Numbered from the stretch's first letter, positions 21,390 through 33,744 are shown. The stretch is DNA of 64,000 nt from Smallanthus sonchifolius (GCA_023525975.1 CM042043.1:35846001-35910000); one strand, 5' to 3'. Notes: generated by a model not told the origin, from the letters alone. Program-made: numbers and translations.

Positions 21390-24300
21390 ACTTTTTTTTA
21401 TCAGTCATTAGAAAAAACCACTCCACCCAAAACAGGAGGAGCAAAGCAAACAAGAAAAAAATTACATCAATACAAATTTACACCAATTATCCCACGTCAG
21501 ATCCTTACGATTCATGCGCGCGGAATGCCACAAGAAACCAACCGCTTTGATCTGACTAATGATGTTCTCAACTTTAATCGGCTTGCCTGCAAATTTATAC
21601 TCGTTCTTTATACTCGTTCCTAGCCTTCCAAAGGCTCCAACACCCGATAATAATGATACCATGAAGCGCGACCTTAGAGAGATCCGGAATATTCGTCGTG
21701 GAGTCGAAATCAAGAAGATCTTTAAGAGAGAATGCATAGATAGGAGGAACCTTACACCACCCACTAACGTGAGACCAAATGATCTTCGCAACAGCACACG
21801 ATGAAAAGATATGCTCCGCAGACTCCTCCCCCTCGTTACAAAAAGGGCAGGAAACGTCATCAACCTGGACGTTCCTTCTCCTCAAAGCCGTGGAGGTCGG
21901 AATTTTCTCCATCTCCGCCCGCCAAGCTAGAGAATTACACTTTAAAGGAACCCATTTGCACCATTTCATCACAAACCTGTGGCTCGCCTCCTCATCCAAC
22001 GACAACAACTTCCTCATGCTACTAACCGAGAAGCTTCCAGGGTCAACACCTGCCCAAGACCAGCGGTCCGATAATTGATTCAGATAGACCCCTCGAAGCA
22101 ACTCCACAAGTTGCTGCAGCTCAAGGTTCTCTTCGGCCGAGTATGGGGGGCTCTTCCACCCCAGACCAGCTGTTGGCACCCTTCATTAACCCCCATCCTC
22201 TCGCAAACCTTACATCTTTTGGAAGCCTCAAGTCTAAATAAGAGATGGAATTTATACCGAAGAGGTTCTTCAACAAGCCACGGGTCCAACCAAAAAGCAA
22301 TTTCTTTCCCATCTCCCACTGTGCCTTTAAAACAGTTCCTAATATGAGACCCACCCACCATGGTCCTTGCTAGAACTCTAGCAATATTACCCCAAACCCC
22401 TCCTATTGATTTTTTGGAAGGGAAGCATTCCCAACACACTCTTCTCGAGTGAAGAGAGCAAATAATTTTTCGTCACAGACTCATTTTTTCCGTCTTATAC
22501 CGCCATCCCACTTTATAAGTAAAGCCTCATTCACAGTATTAAGCTTACTTAACCCGAGACCACCTTGATTTTTAGGCGCAGTCACCCTGTCCCAAGCAAC
22601 CTAATGAATCTTATTCACTTGACTCGCCATGCCTCACAAGAATTTTTTAATTAAAACTTCAAGGTCCTTGATAACCTTAACCGGCGCCTTATACAACGAA
22701 AAGTAATATATCGGCAAACTTTCCAACACTGATTTTATCAAAGTAATCCTTCCTCCAAATGACAGCAGAGAAGACTTCCAGCTAGTAAGACGACCCTCGA
22801 ATATATCATATACCGGTTTCCAGTTATTGATGCGATTCATATTTGCCCCCACCATCAAGCCAAGATATTTAAACGGCGGGGCAGCCGGTTTGCAACCAAA
22901 AAACCTCGCCATATCTTCGGTCTCCTCTAAACCCACCCCTAACCCATATAGGTTAGACTTACAAATGTTAATTTTGAGCCCCGAACACAGGTGGAAACAC
23001 CTTAAAACTCTTACCACATTAAGCACCTCATCCTTATCCCATTCGCCAAGGATAATAGCATCGTCCGCATACAGAAGATGCGACACAACTGGACCCTCGT
23101 TAGGGAGAGCAATACCCTTGATGACCCCTGCCCCGCGAGCCTTGTCAAGCATACACGAGAGCGCTTCCATCACCACCAAAAAGATGAATGGGGAGAGGGG
23201 ATCTCCTTGCCTCATGCCTTTACCACATTGGAATTCAAAAGTTGGGGATCCGTTGACCAGGACAGAAGATCTAGCCAACATCAAAATCCCCTTAACCCAA
23301 TTACACCAACGAGTGGGAAACCCCATTTGAAGGAGAATAGATATAACAAAGTTCCAGTTAACATTGTCGTATGCCTTCTCGAAATCAATCTTCAATATGA
23401 ATGCCTTAGACTTCTTCTTCTTAAGCCACAAAATAATCTCATTCACGATCAGAGGGCCGTCAAGGATGAACCTCCCTTTCAGAAAAGCGGACTCGGATTC
23501 CGAGATAACTTCATCCAGCGCAAATCTCATCCAGTTTGCCAGCACTTTAGATAATGTTTTACTAATCACCCCCACCAAATTGATAGGACAGAAATTGTGG
23601 AGACTAACTGGGTCTTTAATCTTAGGAACCAAAGAGATGAACGAAGAACCACTTCCACGACTAATACTCCCGGAGTTGTAGAAATTATTGAAGACGTTCA
23701 CAAAATCTTCTTCGAATAAGGACCAAAAATGTTTTATGAACTTAAAATTGTAACCGTCGGGGCCGGGAGCCCTATCTTCCCCAAATCCGAAAACAACCTC
23801 TTTGATTTCCTCTCTACTAAAAGGAGCCTCGAGCCTACCCATATCCATTTCTGAATTTTTTTTTAATATTATCGCATAACAAGGGCGGCCGAATGGGAAC
23901 CCCTTCCACGAATCTCTCTTTGAAGAATGAAAACACCTCCTTTTTTATTCTAGATGGTTTGGAGCACCATTCACCGTCGATTGGAAGACCCGGGATCGCA
24001 TTAGAGGCTTTCCTTTTATTAATCAGGGCATGATAGAACTTTGAGTTCTCGTCTCCATCGATCGCCCATTTTACCCGAGACCTTTGGATTAGATCCAAAT
24101 TCTTCCTTTCCTCAATACCTTTAATCAACTTTTTTGTTTATGAGAGCATCCACTCCTCTTCTTTAGACAAATCTCTAACTTCTAAAGCCTCTTCCAGATG
24201 TTCCAATTCCATCCTAGCCAAAGATTCCTCTTCCTCCTCCTTAGCTAGAAACTCGTTTCTCCAAATTTTTAGCTTGCCCCGGATATGCGCAAAAACTTTT

Positions 24301-25030
24301 TGAGAGCGTCGTATCCGGGGGTCAGAAGAATGAAACTCCTCTGCCGCCTTAGTGACCGTTTCCTCAAACCCCGGTCTTCCAATCCAAGAACTATACACAT
24401 GGAACGGACGCGGGCCGAAGTTAGAATTGGTAATCGTAATTATCAGCGGGCAATGATCCGACATAGAGCCCGAGGGTGCCCTAGGACATGCTTCGAGCCA
24501 TTTGTTGAAAAATTCAGCACAAACAAGAATCCTATCGATTTTGCTTAGTTTCTTCCCATTGTCACGAGCACAAGTAAATCGACGACCCTGCATATTATAT
24601 TCCAAGAGGCCATAATTATGAATAAAATCATTAAAGTTACGGGCACAGACCGGTTTAAATTTGGAGTTCCGTCTCTCTTCAGCGAATCTGACAGCATTAA
24701 AATCTCCCACCAGCATCGTTATACCGTCCGACGCAGCGATGTGATCCGAAATATCATCCCAAAGCCTTTTTTTCGCCGGCACCCCTTGAGGGGCATAGAC
24801 ATTTATAAGATTGATTTTTTCCCCACTTCCAACAATTCTCCCAACAATAACCAGAAAATTGCACTCTTTCACAACACCATTCACCTCCAGAACCTTAGGA
24901 TCCCATAACCACAATAGACCTCCCGACTAGCCCACCGCCCCAACGAACTCCATTTTGAAATTGCTGTTTCCCCAAAAACTCGACATATGCCTATCCTCAA
25001 TTTCCTCCTGTAACGTTTCCCCAAAAACAC
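21390..25030 (-). mobile_element. Second L1-type LINE, minus strand, 5'-truncated
   Basis: A T run at 21390-21398 is the probable poly-A tail, and ORF2 reads leftward from about 25020. ORF1 is missing on this strand. Its place is taken at 25030 by an ORF1-type RRM fragment in the opposite orientation. No flanking duplication was found. Protein motifs resemble the LINE at 12655-21123 but the sequences are clearly diverged, so the two are separate insertions of different subfamilies. Confidence 0.8.
21462..25020 (-). pseudogene. LINE ORF2 of the second LINE, largely intact RT
   Basis: The endonuclease (25020-24138) has an in-frame stop just upstream of the open frame at 24914, then INLINVYAPQG and MLVGDFNAVR. 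A linker occupies 24128-23835. The RT frame 23848-22634 is open for 404 residues with LKIDFEKAYDNVNW, MRQGDPLSPFIF, and catalytic YADD in HLLYADDAIIL. After a break, 22439-22080 contains the FWLDPWL motif. The C-terminal zinc region CPFCNEGEESAEHIFSSC lies in 22179-21595, and the C-terminal end is at 21863-21462 after another frameshift. Without ORF1 and with these breaks it is non-functional, though better preserved in RT than the first LINE. Confidence 0.9.
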
Positions 25031-25190
25031 CTTTGTACGCCATGGGACATCTCGAATTTCTTGGGGGATTTTGGACAGGTGGCAGGCGTTTACATTGCGA
25101 GGAAGAAGGACAAGGAAGGGTTAAGATTTGGTTTCATTAGTTTCCTGAATGTGAAGGACGCGAAAGACATGGTTTCTTTATGATGTAAAC
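25031..25190 (+). pseudogene. LINE ORF1 RRM fragment, opposite strand
   Basis: A plus-strand reading frame contains WDISNFLGDFGQVAGVYIAR followed by LRFGFISFLNVKDAKDM. These are the RNP2/RNP1-like parts of the RRM that opens plant LINE ORF1. It ends in a stop near 25180. It abuts the minus-strand ORF2 head to head. A 14-bp repeat ACATATGCCTATCC lies on both sides (24983-24996 and 25197-25210). Confidence 0.7.
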
Positions 25191-25239
25191 ACACCAACAT
25201 ATGCCTATCCAAAAAAACACCTTTTAATCTAACAACCCC

Positions 25240-25735
25240 TATTGTGGTGCAAGTTACCACAATTTTTTGTAGAAGCATGTCATGAGTATAAAACCGCGAT
25301 GAGTGTGGCGTTGGCTTCCAAAAAACCATGGGAGATTTTGAGGAAATGTTCAAAGTGGACTCAAGTCACGTTGATGGGGCGATCATCTAAACAGTCAAAA
25401 GCGTCATCGTCCGACGATTACACTTCGTCTTATTGCGCATCGAATAGATGTTCCTAAATTAATCTAAACAACACCGATGATGAGATTTATATAACAGATG
25501 AACCTGTTGAACCGTTTCGTATGTCCGAGAGAAATAACAAAGGTAAACGGGCAACATCTTCAAACTTTTTGGACTACCGGTTTGATAAATTAGACTCGAA
25601 ACATGAAAAAACTACTTGAGTTTAAAGAAGAAAACAAAAGAACCCTCGATATGAAGTTCCTCGATATGAACCTAGACTATTTGACGTGGATAGATTGTGA
25701 ACTCATGAAAAAGCGAAAAGAATAAATTATGAGAA
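25240..25735 (+). pseudogene. Harbinger-type accessory protein (Myb/NAM-associated) fragment
   Basis: The plus-strand frame has KPWEILRKCSKWTQV followed by a serine-rich stretch (SKASSSDDYTSSY) and acidic INLNNTDDE. After a break, a lysine/glutamate-rich helix ends in a stop at 25724. This order matches the C-terminal half of the Myb-like, NAM-associated proteins that accompany PIF/Harbinger transposases and bind transposon ends. At least two breaks are present. No DDE transposase lies next to it, so it is an orphan relic. The same domain also occurs in host-derived proteins, which I cannot exclude. Confidence 0.6.
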
Positions 25736-26844
25736 TATATCTACAATGAAATTTTTAGTTGTGTTTTTTTATTATTATTCCATGAATGTAATTTAGTTTT
25801 ATTATTATTATTATTTATTTTTATTAATGATTAGTTGATAACTAAAAATTTAATGCTAACAGTAAAACCAATACAAGCTTAATTGATTGTCCATGCTGAC
25901 GTGGCAGTGACGTGGTGAGGCGTGAATCACTTTTTAGTGAAACCATTACACATAACATTATATTACATAACTAGGTTAGTAGCACATGTATTACACAAAT
26001 TGAATAAATCTAACTTGTTGTAAATCAGCAGTTTTATGAAAATTTGTATGTTAGATGTCATTAGCCATTGGTGAAATAAAAAAAAATAATGAAGATTTAA
26101 GAATTATAAATAACAAATAATAAAGATTTAAGAACTATGAATAACAAATAATAAAAATTTAAGAACTATACAACTATATTTTAAGATAATATGTAACTGA
26201 AATCTTCTTATGATTTAGTAAATTTTAATAAAATATTAGAATAAATTTTAGATATTTAAATATTTAAAATAATTATTATTTAATAGGAGAGAAGTTATTT
26301 TAATATGAGAGAGAGACAAGAAACAAAAATATAGATTTCGGTAAAAGTTAACACATGACAGATAAAGTTATTTATTTATTATAATAAAAGTTACATATTA
26401 TGTAAATTATCTGAGGTTAGTTAACACATGACAGATAAAACATCAACTATAAGTTTTTGTTTAGCACAGGAAAACATGTTTGTCAATTATCTGAGGTTAG
26501 TTAGCCATGTCAAGTTAAAGGAAATCAAGCAACAAAACGAGAAAGACAATAAACCGACCTCGAGAACAGTAGTAGAAAATACATGCGTGTTTATGATAGA
26601 TTGATAGAACAATAGTTACTGTTTAGAACATTTCTCTATGAAAAATATTGGAATCAAACGTGTCCATGTTTTATGGCAATCATGTTTATCTGTTTTAATT
26701 GTTGGATGTTGAAGTTTCTTAAGGTCAAGAAAGAGAATTAATTGTTGGATGTTGAAATCCTCTGTTTTCATATATTGCATAAACATCAACCTCATATACA
26801 TGTGAGGTGAAGAGCATAACACTCACAATAACGTAGGAATACAA
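25736..26844. other. AT-rich non-coding DNA with short repeats
   Basis: Contains a unit of about 36 bp, TTTAAGAACTATGAATAAC and variants, three times at 26092-26170. GTTAACACATGACAGATAAA occurs near 26347 and near 26420, and TCAATTATCTGAGGTTAGTTA near 26405 and 26475. Nothing looks coding. Confidence 0.7.
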
Positions 26845-27616
26845 CAGGGACGTCTCCGAGATTTCGGGTGTCTCAAACAACTACTAAAAACTGGGCCTTT
26901 AAATATATTTTTTTTTACAAAAATCGATGATAATTGTAATAACAATAAACAAATAAACGTTATTATAGCAATAAACAAATACAAAACATCCAAATGCAAA
27001 CTTACTGTATAAGATGATACTAAAATCCAAAAAATCAAAATTGAATAGCAAAATCAAAATAATAAAAAACGAATACCTTCTAGAGTTTGTCGAAATCCAT
27101 AAATTAATATTCTTACTAAAATCCCCAGATTAATATTCACGTAAACCAAAAAAAAAAAAACAATATGGCTCTCAATTAATATTCATTTACCAATTGTATA
27201 GTTATGGAATTGAATTGAGGATATTGAATCGTCAATTTTGGGATTGCAAAGAACAACTTCCAAAATAATGTGCTTAATTGTTTCACATGATTATTTAATT
27301 ATTGTTTTTTAATTAAAAAATAAACATTAACATTTAAAAGAAAAAGAGTATCGTTTATGGGTCTCTCAACAAAATTAAGTTATTGATTTAAATGAATATG
27401 CTAATAGTTAAATAGTTGATGGTATGTTTATATTTAAATATCTTTTTGGGTTTTTATTTATGGGCCTCTCAACAAAATTTTCATCTACGTATTTTGGTTC
27501 TAATTTAAAAAAATTATTTGCATATATACACATATTTTTTTTTTAAAATTTGGGTCCGCTGCGAAAACGGGCCCCAAACGACCGCTGATGCCAGCTTGAG
27601 CTCCGAGACACCCCTG
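26845..27616. mobile_element. hAT-type non-autonomous element, 772 bp
   Basis: Starts CAGGGACGTCTCCGAG and ends CTCCGAGACACCCCTG. The ends pair as imperfect inverted repeats. GAATACAA is duplicated at 26837-26844 and 27617-27624. The interior is AT-rich with GGGCCC-like blocks near both ends (GGGCCTTTAAA and CGGGCCCCAAA) and no transposase. The 8-bp duplication puts it in the hAT superfamily, distinct from the TAGGGCTGT family at 4083. Confidence 0.85.
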
Positions 27617-27624
27617 GAATACAA

Positions 27625-28640
27625 TAAGACCTCTAATCATAAATGTAAGATCATGAAAGGATATATAAACATAAATGTAAGATCATGAGAGGATGTAACA
27701 ACTCCTCCAGAGGAAACCAAAGCATGTGTATGTGTTCTGTTATGCCCTAACTTGAAGCTTTAAGTAAATGTGTAAACAAGTCGAGCTGAGCCCAAGCTCG
27801 ATTAGGCTCAACTTCGTATCGTTTAACTTATTGATTAAACGAAGAAGAAAAACACCAAAGTTGGGTGTTCGCGTAGGCTACTCTAATTAGGTCGTAGGCT
27901 ATGCTGTTTCATGCCAGTTGGGTTTTTGAGCGTTTTGAGGAGCGTAGGATGAATCTTGAGGGCGTAGGCTAGGCCAAGGTCGCCGTAGGCTATGTTGTAG
28001 ATGAGATAATTGCATATCTGAGGCGGTTGTTGCCTCATCAACCCTAAAGCTAGGCTTCGTAAAAACACACCCCATAGCCTCTTGGACGAACATTGGACGT
28101 TTTCTAGAGATCCAAGGGCCTCCAAACACCATTCAGTTGATGAATCAACTCCAAGAATCAAGAATTGAAGATACCATCATGCTAATGCAAGGCTAAACCA
28201 CCTGTGGTCGTTTCTAGGTGTAGAATTGTGTTAGTAGAATAGATTCAACCGGTTCATATTTGACATTTAATTAGAATTTGACTTAATCTTTTGGTTAGTT
28301 GATTTCTTTTGTTCATTTGGGTTTGATTTTATAGAATTTGGTTTGTCTCATCAATTACTTGGTTTTCAATCATTGTATTGTTAAATCGTGAACAATTGAA
28401 TTTAATCAAGTTTTAGTATTTGAATTGGTACTTAATTAGATAGGAATTCAGCTGTGTCAATTATTCGGTTTCTAAATTGTTAATCATCACAGTCAAATAA
28501 TCTAGCTTTTAATTATTTATGAACACCAAATAGTACAACGAATCATGTCTATGTGATTTTCAATCGGTACAAACTAGGTTATCCATTCAGCTTCAAAATC
28601 TGAAACCTGGGAGTTGAACATAGTGAAAAGAATCCTCATA
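27625..28640. other. No gene seen; short repeats
   Basis: CATAAATGTAAGATCATGA occurs twice at 27640-27690. GCGTAGGCTA-type phrases recur at 27870-28000. Minus-strand open frames at 27883-28161 overlap one another and show no recognisable domain. The remainder is AT-rich. Confidence 0.6.
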
Positions 28641-29215
28641 TCACTCATATGTAGCTGCGTACGACATGTAAGCCAATGTGGTCTTAGCTGCTATTTCTGC
28701 CAACGACCCTGATGCTGTTGAATCCGTTGGAGGAAGAGTTGCTATTGTTTTTCTTGGAATAAGGGATTTTTGAAAAGGCGTAACTGCAATTGGGCTTCGA
28801 CTTGTACTTGAATTGATCTTGTCTTGGTGTTGACCCAAAGTGGGAGATTTACCTATCTTCTCTGTTAACAGAGTAAATAAGAAAACATAAAATCCCGATC
28901 TTCTCACCACTTTCTCTTTGCTTTGAATCTCCCCCTTGGCTGATGCTACAAAAATCTTTCATCATATCAAAATTTATGGTTGCATCAAATGTTGAAGTTG
29001 TAATCAGACGAACATTGTGGTTACTCCCCTTAAAAAGCAGGAGTTTGAATTGGCATATGATGACTCTGGATAGACTTTCCATCTCTTTTTTGCTTGCTGA
29101 TTCAGAAGATGTAGGAGGAGGTTTCCTAACTTGTTATATTCTGTACGTTTGAGGAACAAGTTCTTTGATCTGGTAACTCTGCGCAACTAATGATAACCCA
29201 TCATTGCAGCAAATT
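28641..29215 (-). pseudogene. Retroelement ORF relic, minus strand
   Basis: Three overlapping minus-strand frames (29186-29004, 29082-28849 and 28910-28641) read as one protein broken by frameshifts. Pieces include FDMMKDFCSISQGGD and a Thr/Ser-rich part with SGSLAEIAAKTTLAYMSYAA. I remember similar text from uncharacterised retrotransposon-encoded proteins of composites but cannot name a domain. A purine tract AAGGGGGAGATTC in the middle also resembles a copia polypurine tract. Function unknown. Confidence 0.4.
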
Positions 29216-29408
29216 CTTCAAGTGATGTGGTGAAGTTGCTGGTCAGCTTCCAGAATACCGCACCCCATGATTTTATCAACAAAACATGTTCACAAACACA
29301 AACACAACTCCAAATTCCCTTTAGATAATTAAAATTACATATAAAACCATATTCTATCTACATTATGATGTTAATTTCTTAAAACCACTATTTTTTTCAA
29401 TCAACTAC

Positions 29409-30125
29409 TGTGAATCCCTGATGATAGCCAATATTTGTGCAAGGTAAACCCGCACATTATTTTACAAATTTCATGTGAGATTAAGGTACCATCTAATAAT
29501 TAACACAGTGTACCTCATGCTTTAAAATAAAATGGTTTTTAAACATATCTATCCTCAAGATATACATGATATCATCATACCACGTCTTAGCAGTTAACCA
29601 AGGTACCGTACTGAAGAGGTATTTTCACCACAAAAGAGAAAATAAAAATCCAAGTGGATTAAAAGAAAGAATCATGTGATTTAAAAATAAAAATATCCAA
29701 GTGGATATGAAAATGTATGAACACTCTAGGTCTTTGTGTAAGCAAAACAGAAAAGGTCATAAAATTATCCAAGCGGATAGAAAAATATTGGACACTCGAA
29801 GTCTTTGCGTAAACAAAACAGACGAAGCTAAATCATCCAAGTGGATGGGAAAAAGATATACACTCTAGATTTTTACGTGAACAAAACATAAGAGGTCATC
29901 GGCGCTGACTTTTCCTTATCATAACTGTCACACAATGCGTGTATTATAATTCATCGTGTAAACTATATATGATAGAATAGGTTTATTAAAAAAAATGATT
30001 TAGATGTTTCAAAGATGGATTCAAACACTTGTGTTATAGTATATATATTAGTTTTCACGCTACTCTTTGTGTTTTAACCTTATGTCGGACCTATCAGCTA
30101 GTCATACAGTAAACACCATCGTCTA
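29409..30125 (-). repeat. Large inverted repeat, left arm
   Basis: Matches the reverse complement of 33745-34427. Anchor pairs: CTATCCTCAAGATATACA-like sequence at 29549 with the complement at about 34235; CCAAGTGGAT and AAGTCTTTGCGTAAACAAAA blocks at 29660-29890; ACTCTTTGTGTTTTAACC at about 30063 with GGTTAAAACACAAAGAG at about 33791; and AAACACCATCGTCTAT at 30110. Identity is moderate, with several indels. The arms flank 3.6 kb containing a copia-like gag. Inside the arm CCAAGTGGAT recurs about every 70-80 bp. Confidence 0.8.
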
Positions 30126-30145
30126 TGATCCATACCATTGACGAA

Positions 30146-30260
30146 GTGATGTGCAACATAATAAGATACCATACCATTGACAGGTGATGTTGTTGTGTCA
30201 TGGAAGATGTGATGTGCAACATAATAAGAAAAAGATACCATACCATTGACCGGTGATGTT
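30146..30260. repeat. Short tandem duplication
   Basis: GTGATGTGCAACATAATAAG followed by ATACCATACCATTGAC and GGTGATGTT occurs at 30146-30191 and again at 30209-30260, immediately inside the left arm of the inverted repeat. Confidence 0.8.
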
Positions 30261-30429
30261 ACTTCCTCAAATTGTATGTGGAACAAACACTGTCAACAAC
30301 TCGTGTTACTGACATGCCTCCTAGGATATTCCTATACTCATCAATAAACTAGTTAGTGGAACACAAGCCATGATGATCTTGGGATGTCCTTGAGAATTAA
30401 AATAGTTACTTCTTGATGATCAAAATCTT

Positions 30430-32060
30430 TTGCATCAATAAATTGTTTCATTGGTTTATCAGTTGAAACACTTGGTTGTTGTGTATTTTTTACTCTCCAA
30501 ACTTATTTAGGTTTTTCAAAATTTTGTTTAGCACCTTTGGATTTCAAAACTTTGGCGGGTTTCAACTTTGAAGTAGCAGACTTTGGAGCAACAGGCTTGT
30601 GTTTACTTGAAACACTTCTATGTAACCCTTGGTGTTTGATACAAACACAGTTGCTAATCTTGGAACCACATTGGGTTTACTTGGATCCTTAATAGGTTAT
30701 GTTTCCTGTTTTGCACTCCTTTTGTTTTTGAAAGAGTAAATGCATTTCTTAGCTAAATTTCCCTCTTTTCCACAAGTAAAACTAGATTTAACCCTTGAGA
30801 ACTGTCTTTGATTGTTCTGTTGAGAAACGTTCTCACAACATCACGATGAAGACTGTGATGTTGAGGCCTTTGATGAAGATTGTGTAACTACAAACTTCTT
30901 TTCAATGGTAACCTGTTGAACACTTTGATTTTGACAAGCCTGTTGTTGTGATTGTGTCTGTTTCAAAACAAAGAATTCTGTATTACTCATGCTTTCATGA
31001 GGAATATCAGTGACAATAGTTCCACCACTCTTGAAGTTAGTGGCAATTCCTTTTGAATTAACATATTTAGAAACACATGGGAAAAAATTATTAGTTTTTA
31101 AACAAGCATCCTGTATAGGACAATACAGACCAACATTGTGTTCATGATCAAGATTTTGTCACAAAAGGATTATTATCACTCTTAACACTCTTTGGTTTTT
31201 CATTCTCATCACAATCATCTTTAGAGGAACTCACAGAGTTTGATTTTGCACAAGAAGTAAAAATGTCAGAATCAGAAAGTTTTACATAATCATGAATAAA
31301 AGCTTTGGGCACAAACTATGTTGGAACATGAGGTTACGACATTCTGGAATACCATCCTGTTGTTGAATACAGAGGGGGAACGACTTGTTAGTCTAAACCT
31401 GCATTTCCCTTCTGAAGTAGTTGAGCATCAATGATGCCCTCAACTATCTTCTTATCTATATTCATATTATCAACACATATTAGATTCAAAATATTTAAGT
31501 TGTTCTCTTAAAATCTGGTCGGTATTGTTTTTGGTAGTTACTTGTGCTCTTAGAGCATGCGTTTCCAGAGACAAATCACTTGTTTTCTTTCTAAATTGTT
31601 TTTTAGAAATAACTAATTGATCATACATTGCTTTCATGTGATTCGTTTTATCAATCAAAGTTTCATTGTGAAACCTGTATCTGAAAACTTCAGCTATGCA
31701 AGATTGTGTAGAACATAATTTATATCTTACCTCGGGTGGAATAGCTGTGAGATCATTCCCATGTTCTTCGATGATTTCAGCGATGAGTGCATGATTGACT
31801 ACCGTTGCGGATGTGGAGGTTGAAGCTTGATTTTCACTTGTAGTTGACTTGGAAGTAGCTGGCTTCTCTTGCTCGTAATCTTTGATCAGTGATGAAGACT
31901 CTTCATGTTTCTTTGATTGTTCCATTTCATAAACGACCAAATGTGATTCAATACGTACACAATTCCCGGTGGAATCGTATCTATATCCTCGTTTGATCAC
32001 TACCAGGTGCTGATTTAAGAGTTTCTCATTCAATTGAAGCTTCTCTTACAACTCATTCAA
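30430..32060 (-). pseudogene. Copia (SIRE-like) gag fragment, minus strand
   Basis: The longest frame, 32033-31470, gives 187 residues: a charged N-terminal part, a Ser/Thr/Glu-rich spacer, and a coiled-coil-like region (TLIDKTNHMKAMYDQL then KKQFRKKTSDLSLE). That arrangement is seen in large copia gags. Further along, near 30750-30790, is a degenerate zinc knuckle reading FTCGKEGNLAKKC, where the first cysteine and the histidine of CX2CX4HX4C are lost. Lysine/proline-rich text with KGAKQNFEKPK follows, near 30520. Pol is not present. Stops are frequent between the pieces. It lies between the arms of the inverted repeat. Confidence 0.6.
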
Positions 32061-32339
32061 TGAAACAGTCTTTGGATTTGTATTCCGTATGATTCTCTCA
32101 ACTGTCGGAAACCATAGAGCCGGTTGAGAATCAAAATAATTGGCAATTATCGGTATATTCTAAATATTGACACCAATATCTTGAAGTTCACTGATCAATC
32201 TCGTATATCTGTTATGATGACCCGTCAAACATTCTCCTTATGCCCGTTTAAAATTTTGATATCTTTGCATTAACATTTCCTTTCTTTCCAAAGAGTTTAG
32301 ATACGCCATCGTGCGCTCAATTTAATACACAGCCGTCTT

Positions 32340-32860
32340 TGTTTAATTTTGTAAGACCCGAGAATAAAACCGTATCACCCGAAACCTTTCCGTTTCAGTC
32401 TGTGTGAACTCGAGTGACACTCAAACTACTTGGAATCAAACCCGAACACACTTGAATTAAGATCCGTAATCTTAAAATTAATTCCGCAACTAATCTCAAA
32501 TTCCATGTCGAACTTGAACCACTGTGAGTTGAATCCGTCACACCCAAAGTCAAAGTCGAGTTACTTGAAAGTTAAACCTAATCAACCTAGACACTTGAAA
32601 ATTTACTTGCCTAAATTTGATTATATGATTAATAAAACCAACAGCTCAAAAATCTAATAAAAAGGTAAAAAAAAATGTTAGTGGCCCAATTTGATTCATA
32701 CTTCAAATAAAGTGTGAAGCCCATTTATTGAATGAATTTTGATTATATGTTCAAAATACTGCCCCACGTGATAAACTCTAAAAGAGATTCGGTGTCCAAT
32801 TAAAATCCACCGACAAAACTTCAGCTCTCTTTAATAATATTCTTTACAAATTTCAGTTCA
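32340..32860. other. No gene seen
   Basis: AT-rich DNA. TGTAAGACCCGAGAATAAAA near 32350 resembles a gypsy-type LTR start (TGTAAGACCC), but no end, duplication or internal region can be paired with it. Confidence 0.4.
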
Positions 32861-32867
32861 AATGCCC

Positions 32868-32935
32868 ATAATGGTTCAACTGGTAAGTTACTACAAGTTG
32901 AACTCCCTCTCGAGGGTTCAAATCCCACTAAAGGG
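32868..32935 (+). ncRNA. tRNA-related SINE head or tRNA pseudogene
   Basis: TGGTTCAACTGG (32872-32883) fits a pol III A box, and GGTTCAAATCC (32915-32925) fits a B box, spaced about 32 bp as in tRNAs. The acceptor stem cannot be drawn and the anticodon arm is poor, so it is not a working tRNA. It could be a SINE head; no tail or duplication was found. Confidence 0.45.
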
Positions 32936-32939
32936 AATT

Positions 32940-33744
32940 TTTTTCAGGTTTGTTTTCTTTTTCTTTATTTATTTACTTTATTCTATTTTTTTAATAAAGT
33001 TTTATTTGATGAGCGATTTTGTCGTTTCAGTGTTAGAATATGTTTACGTAACAACGTGCTACGCACAATACACTTTTCTATTTATACCGAACCGTCGTAA
33101 CTTCGTAAGTTTCTTTTATGTACTTAACTACGTCAATGTCACCGCTACAACACGCGTAACTAGGTTTGCAAATGCTACTCACCGAAGTTCGCAACACGCT
33201 GGGTTGATTTATAGTTATTTGACAAATTGAATTGACCATCGGCACACTTATAATTCACATTCAAACGTATGTCCAAGTCTCTTGTCAGCCAAATGAATTA
33301 AAATTTCAACGGTGGCCCACGTGAGATTTCAAAGGCAACACTTATCACTTATCTTATCACATAGATTTCAAAATAAAATTCTAGACGGACTTTAAAAAAA
33401 AATGGACTTGACGATCAATTATAATATACGGATTTCAAGAAAAAATAATTGCGTTGGTTTTAAAGGGGAAAAGATTTTCTATATTAGTATAGAGAAATGA
33501 ATAATACAAACAGATTTTCTTTGTTTTATTTAGTTTATATTGTTAACCGGGAAGATTTACCAAAAAGTTCGCCACTCTTGTACAGATTGATTTCAGAACT
33601 TCAAAAGTAAAGCTTTTATGGGAGGAAATTGAAATGATAGTTGTTTTTTGTTCATAAATAAAATTTGAGAATGAGAAAATGTGATCTAGCCTTGTGAGAA
33701 ATGATTGAGTCTAGACTAGATTTCTTGAGTATGGACTCAATTAT
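32940..33744. other. No gene seen
   Basis: The plus-strand open frame at 32862-33230 runs out of the tRNA-like sequence into T-rich DNA and shows no domain. The rest is AT-rich without structure that I can name. Confidence 0.5.

Noticed and set aside
27883..28161. Minus-strand ORF of 92 residues
   Set aside because: A second frame is open over the same bases, the text has no domain, and the DNA carries short repeats.
32862..33230. Plus-strand ORF of 122 residues with hydrophobic Phe-rich text
   Set aside because: Driven by T-rich DNA after a tRNA-like sequence; no start context or domain.
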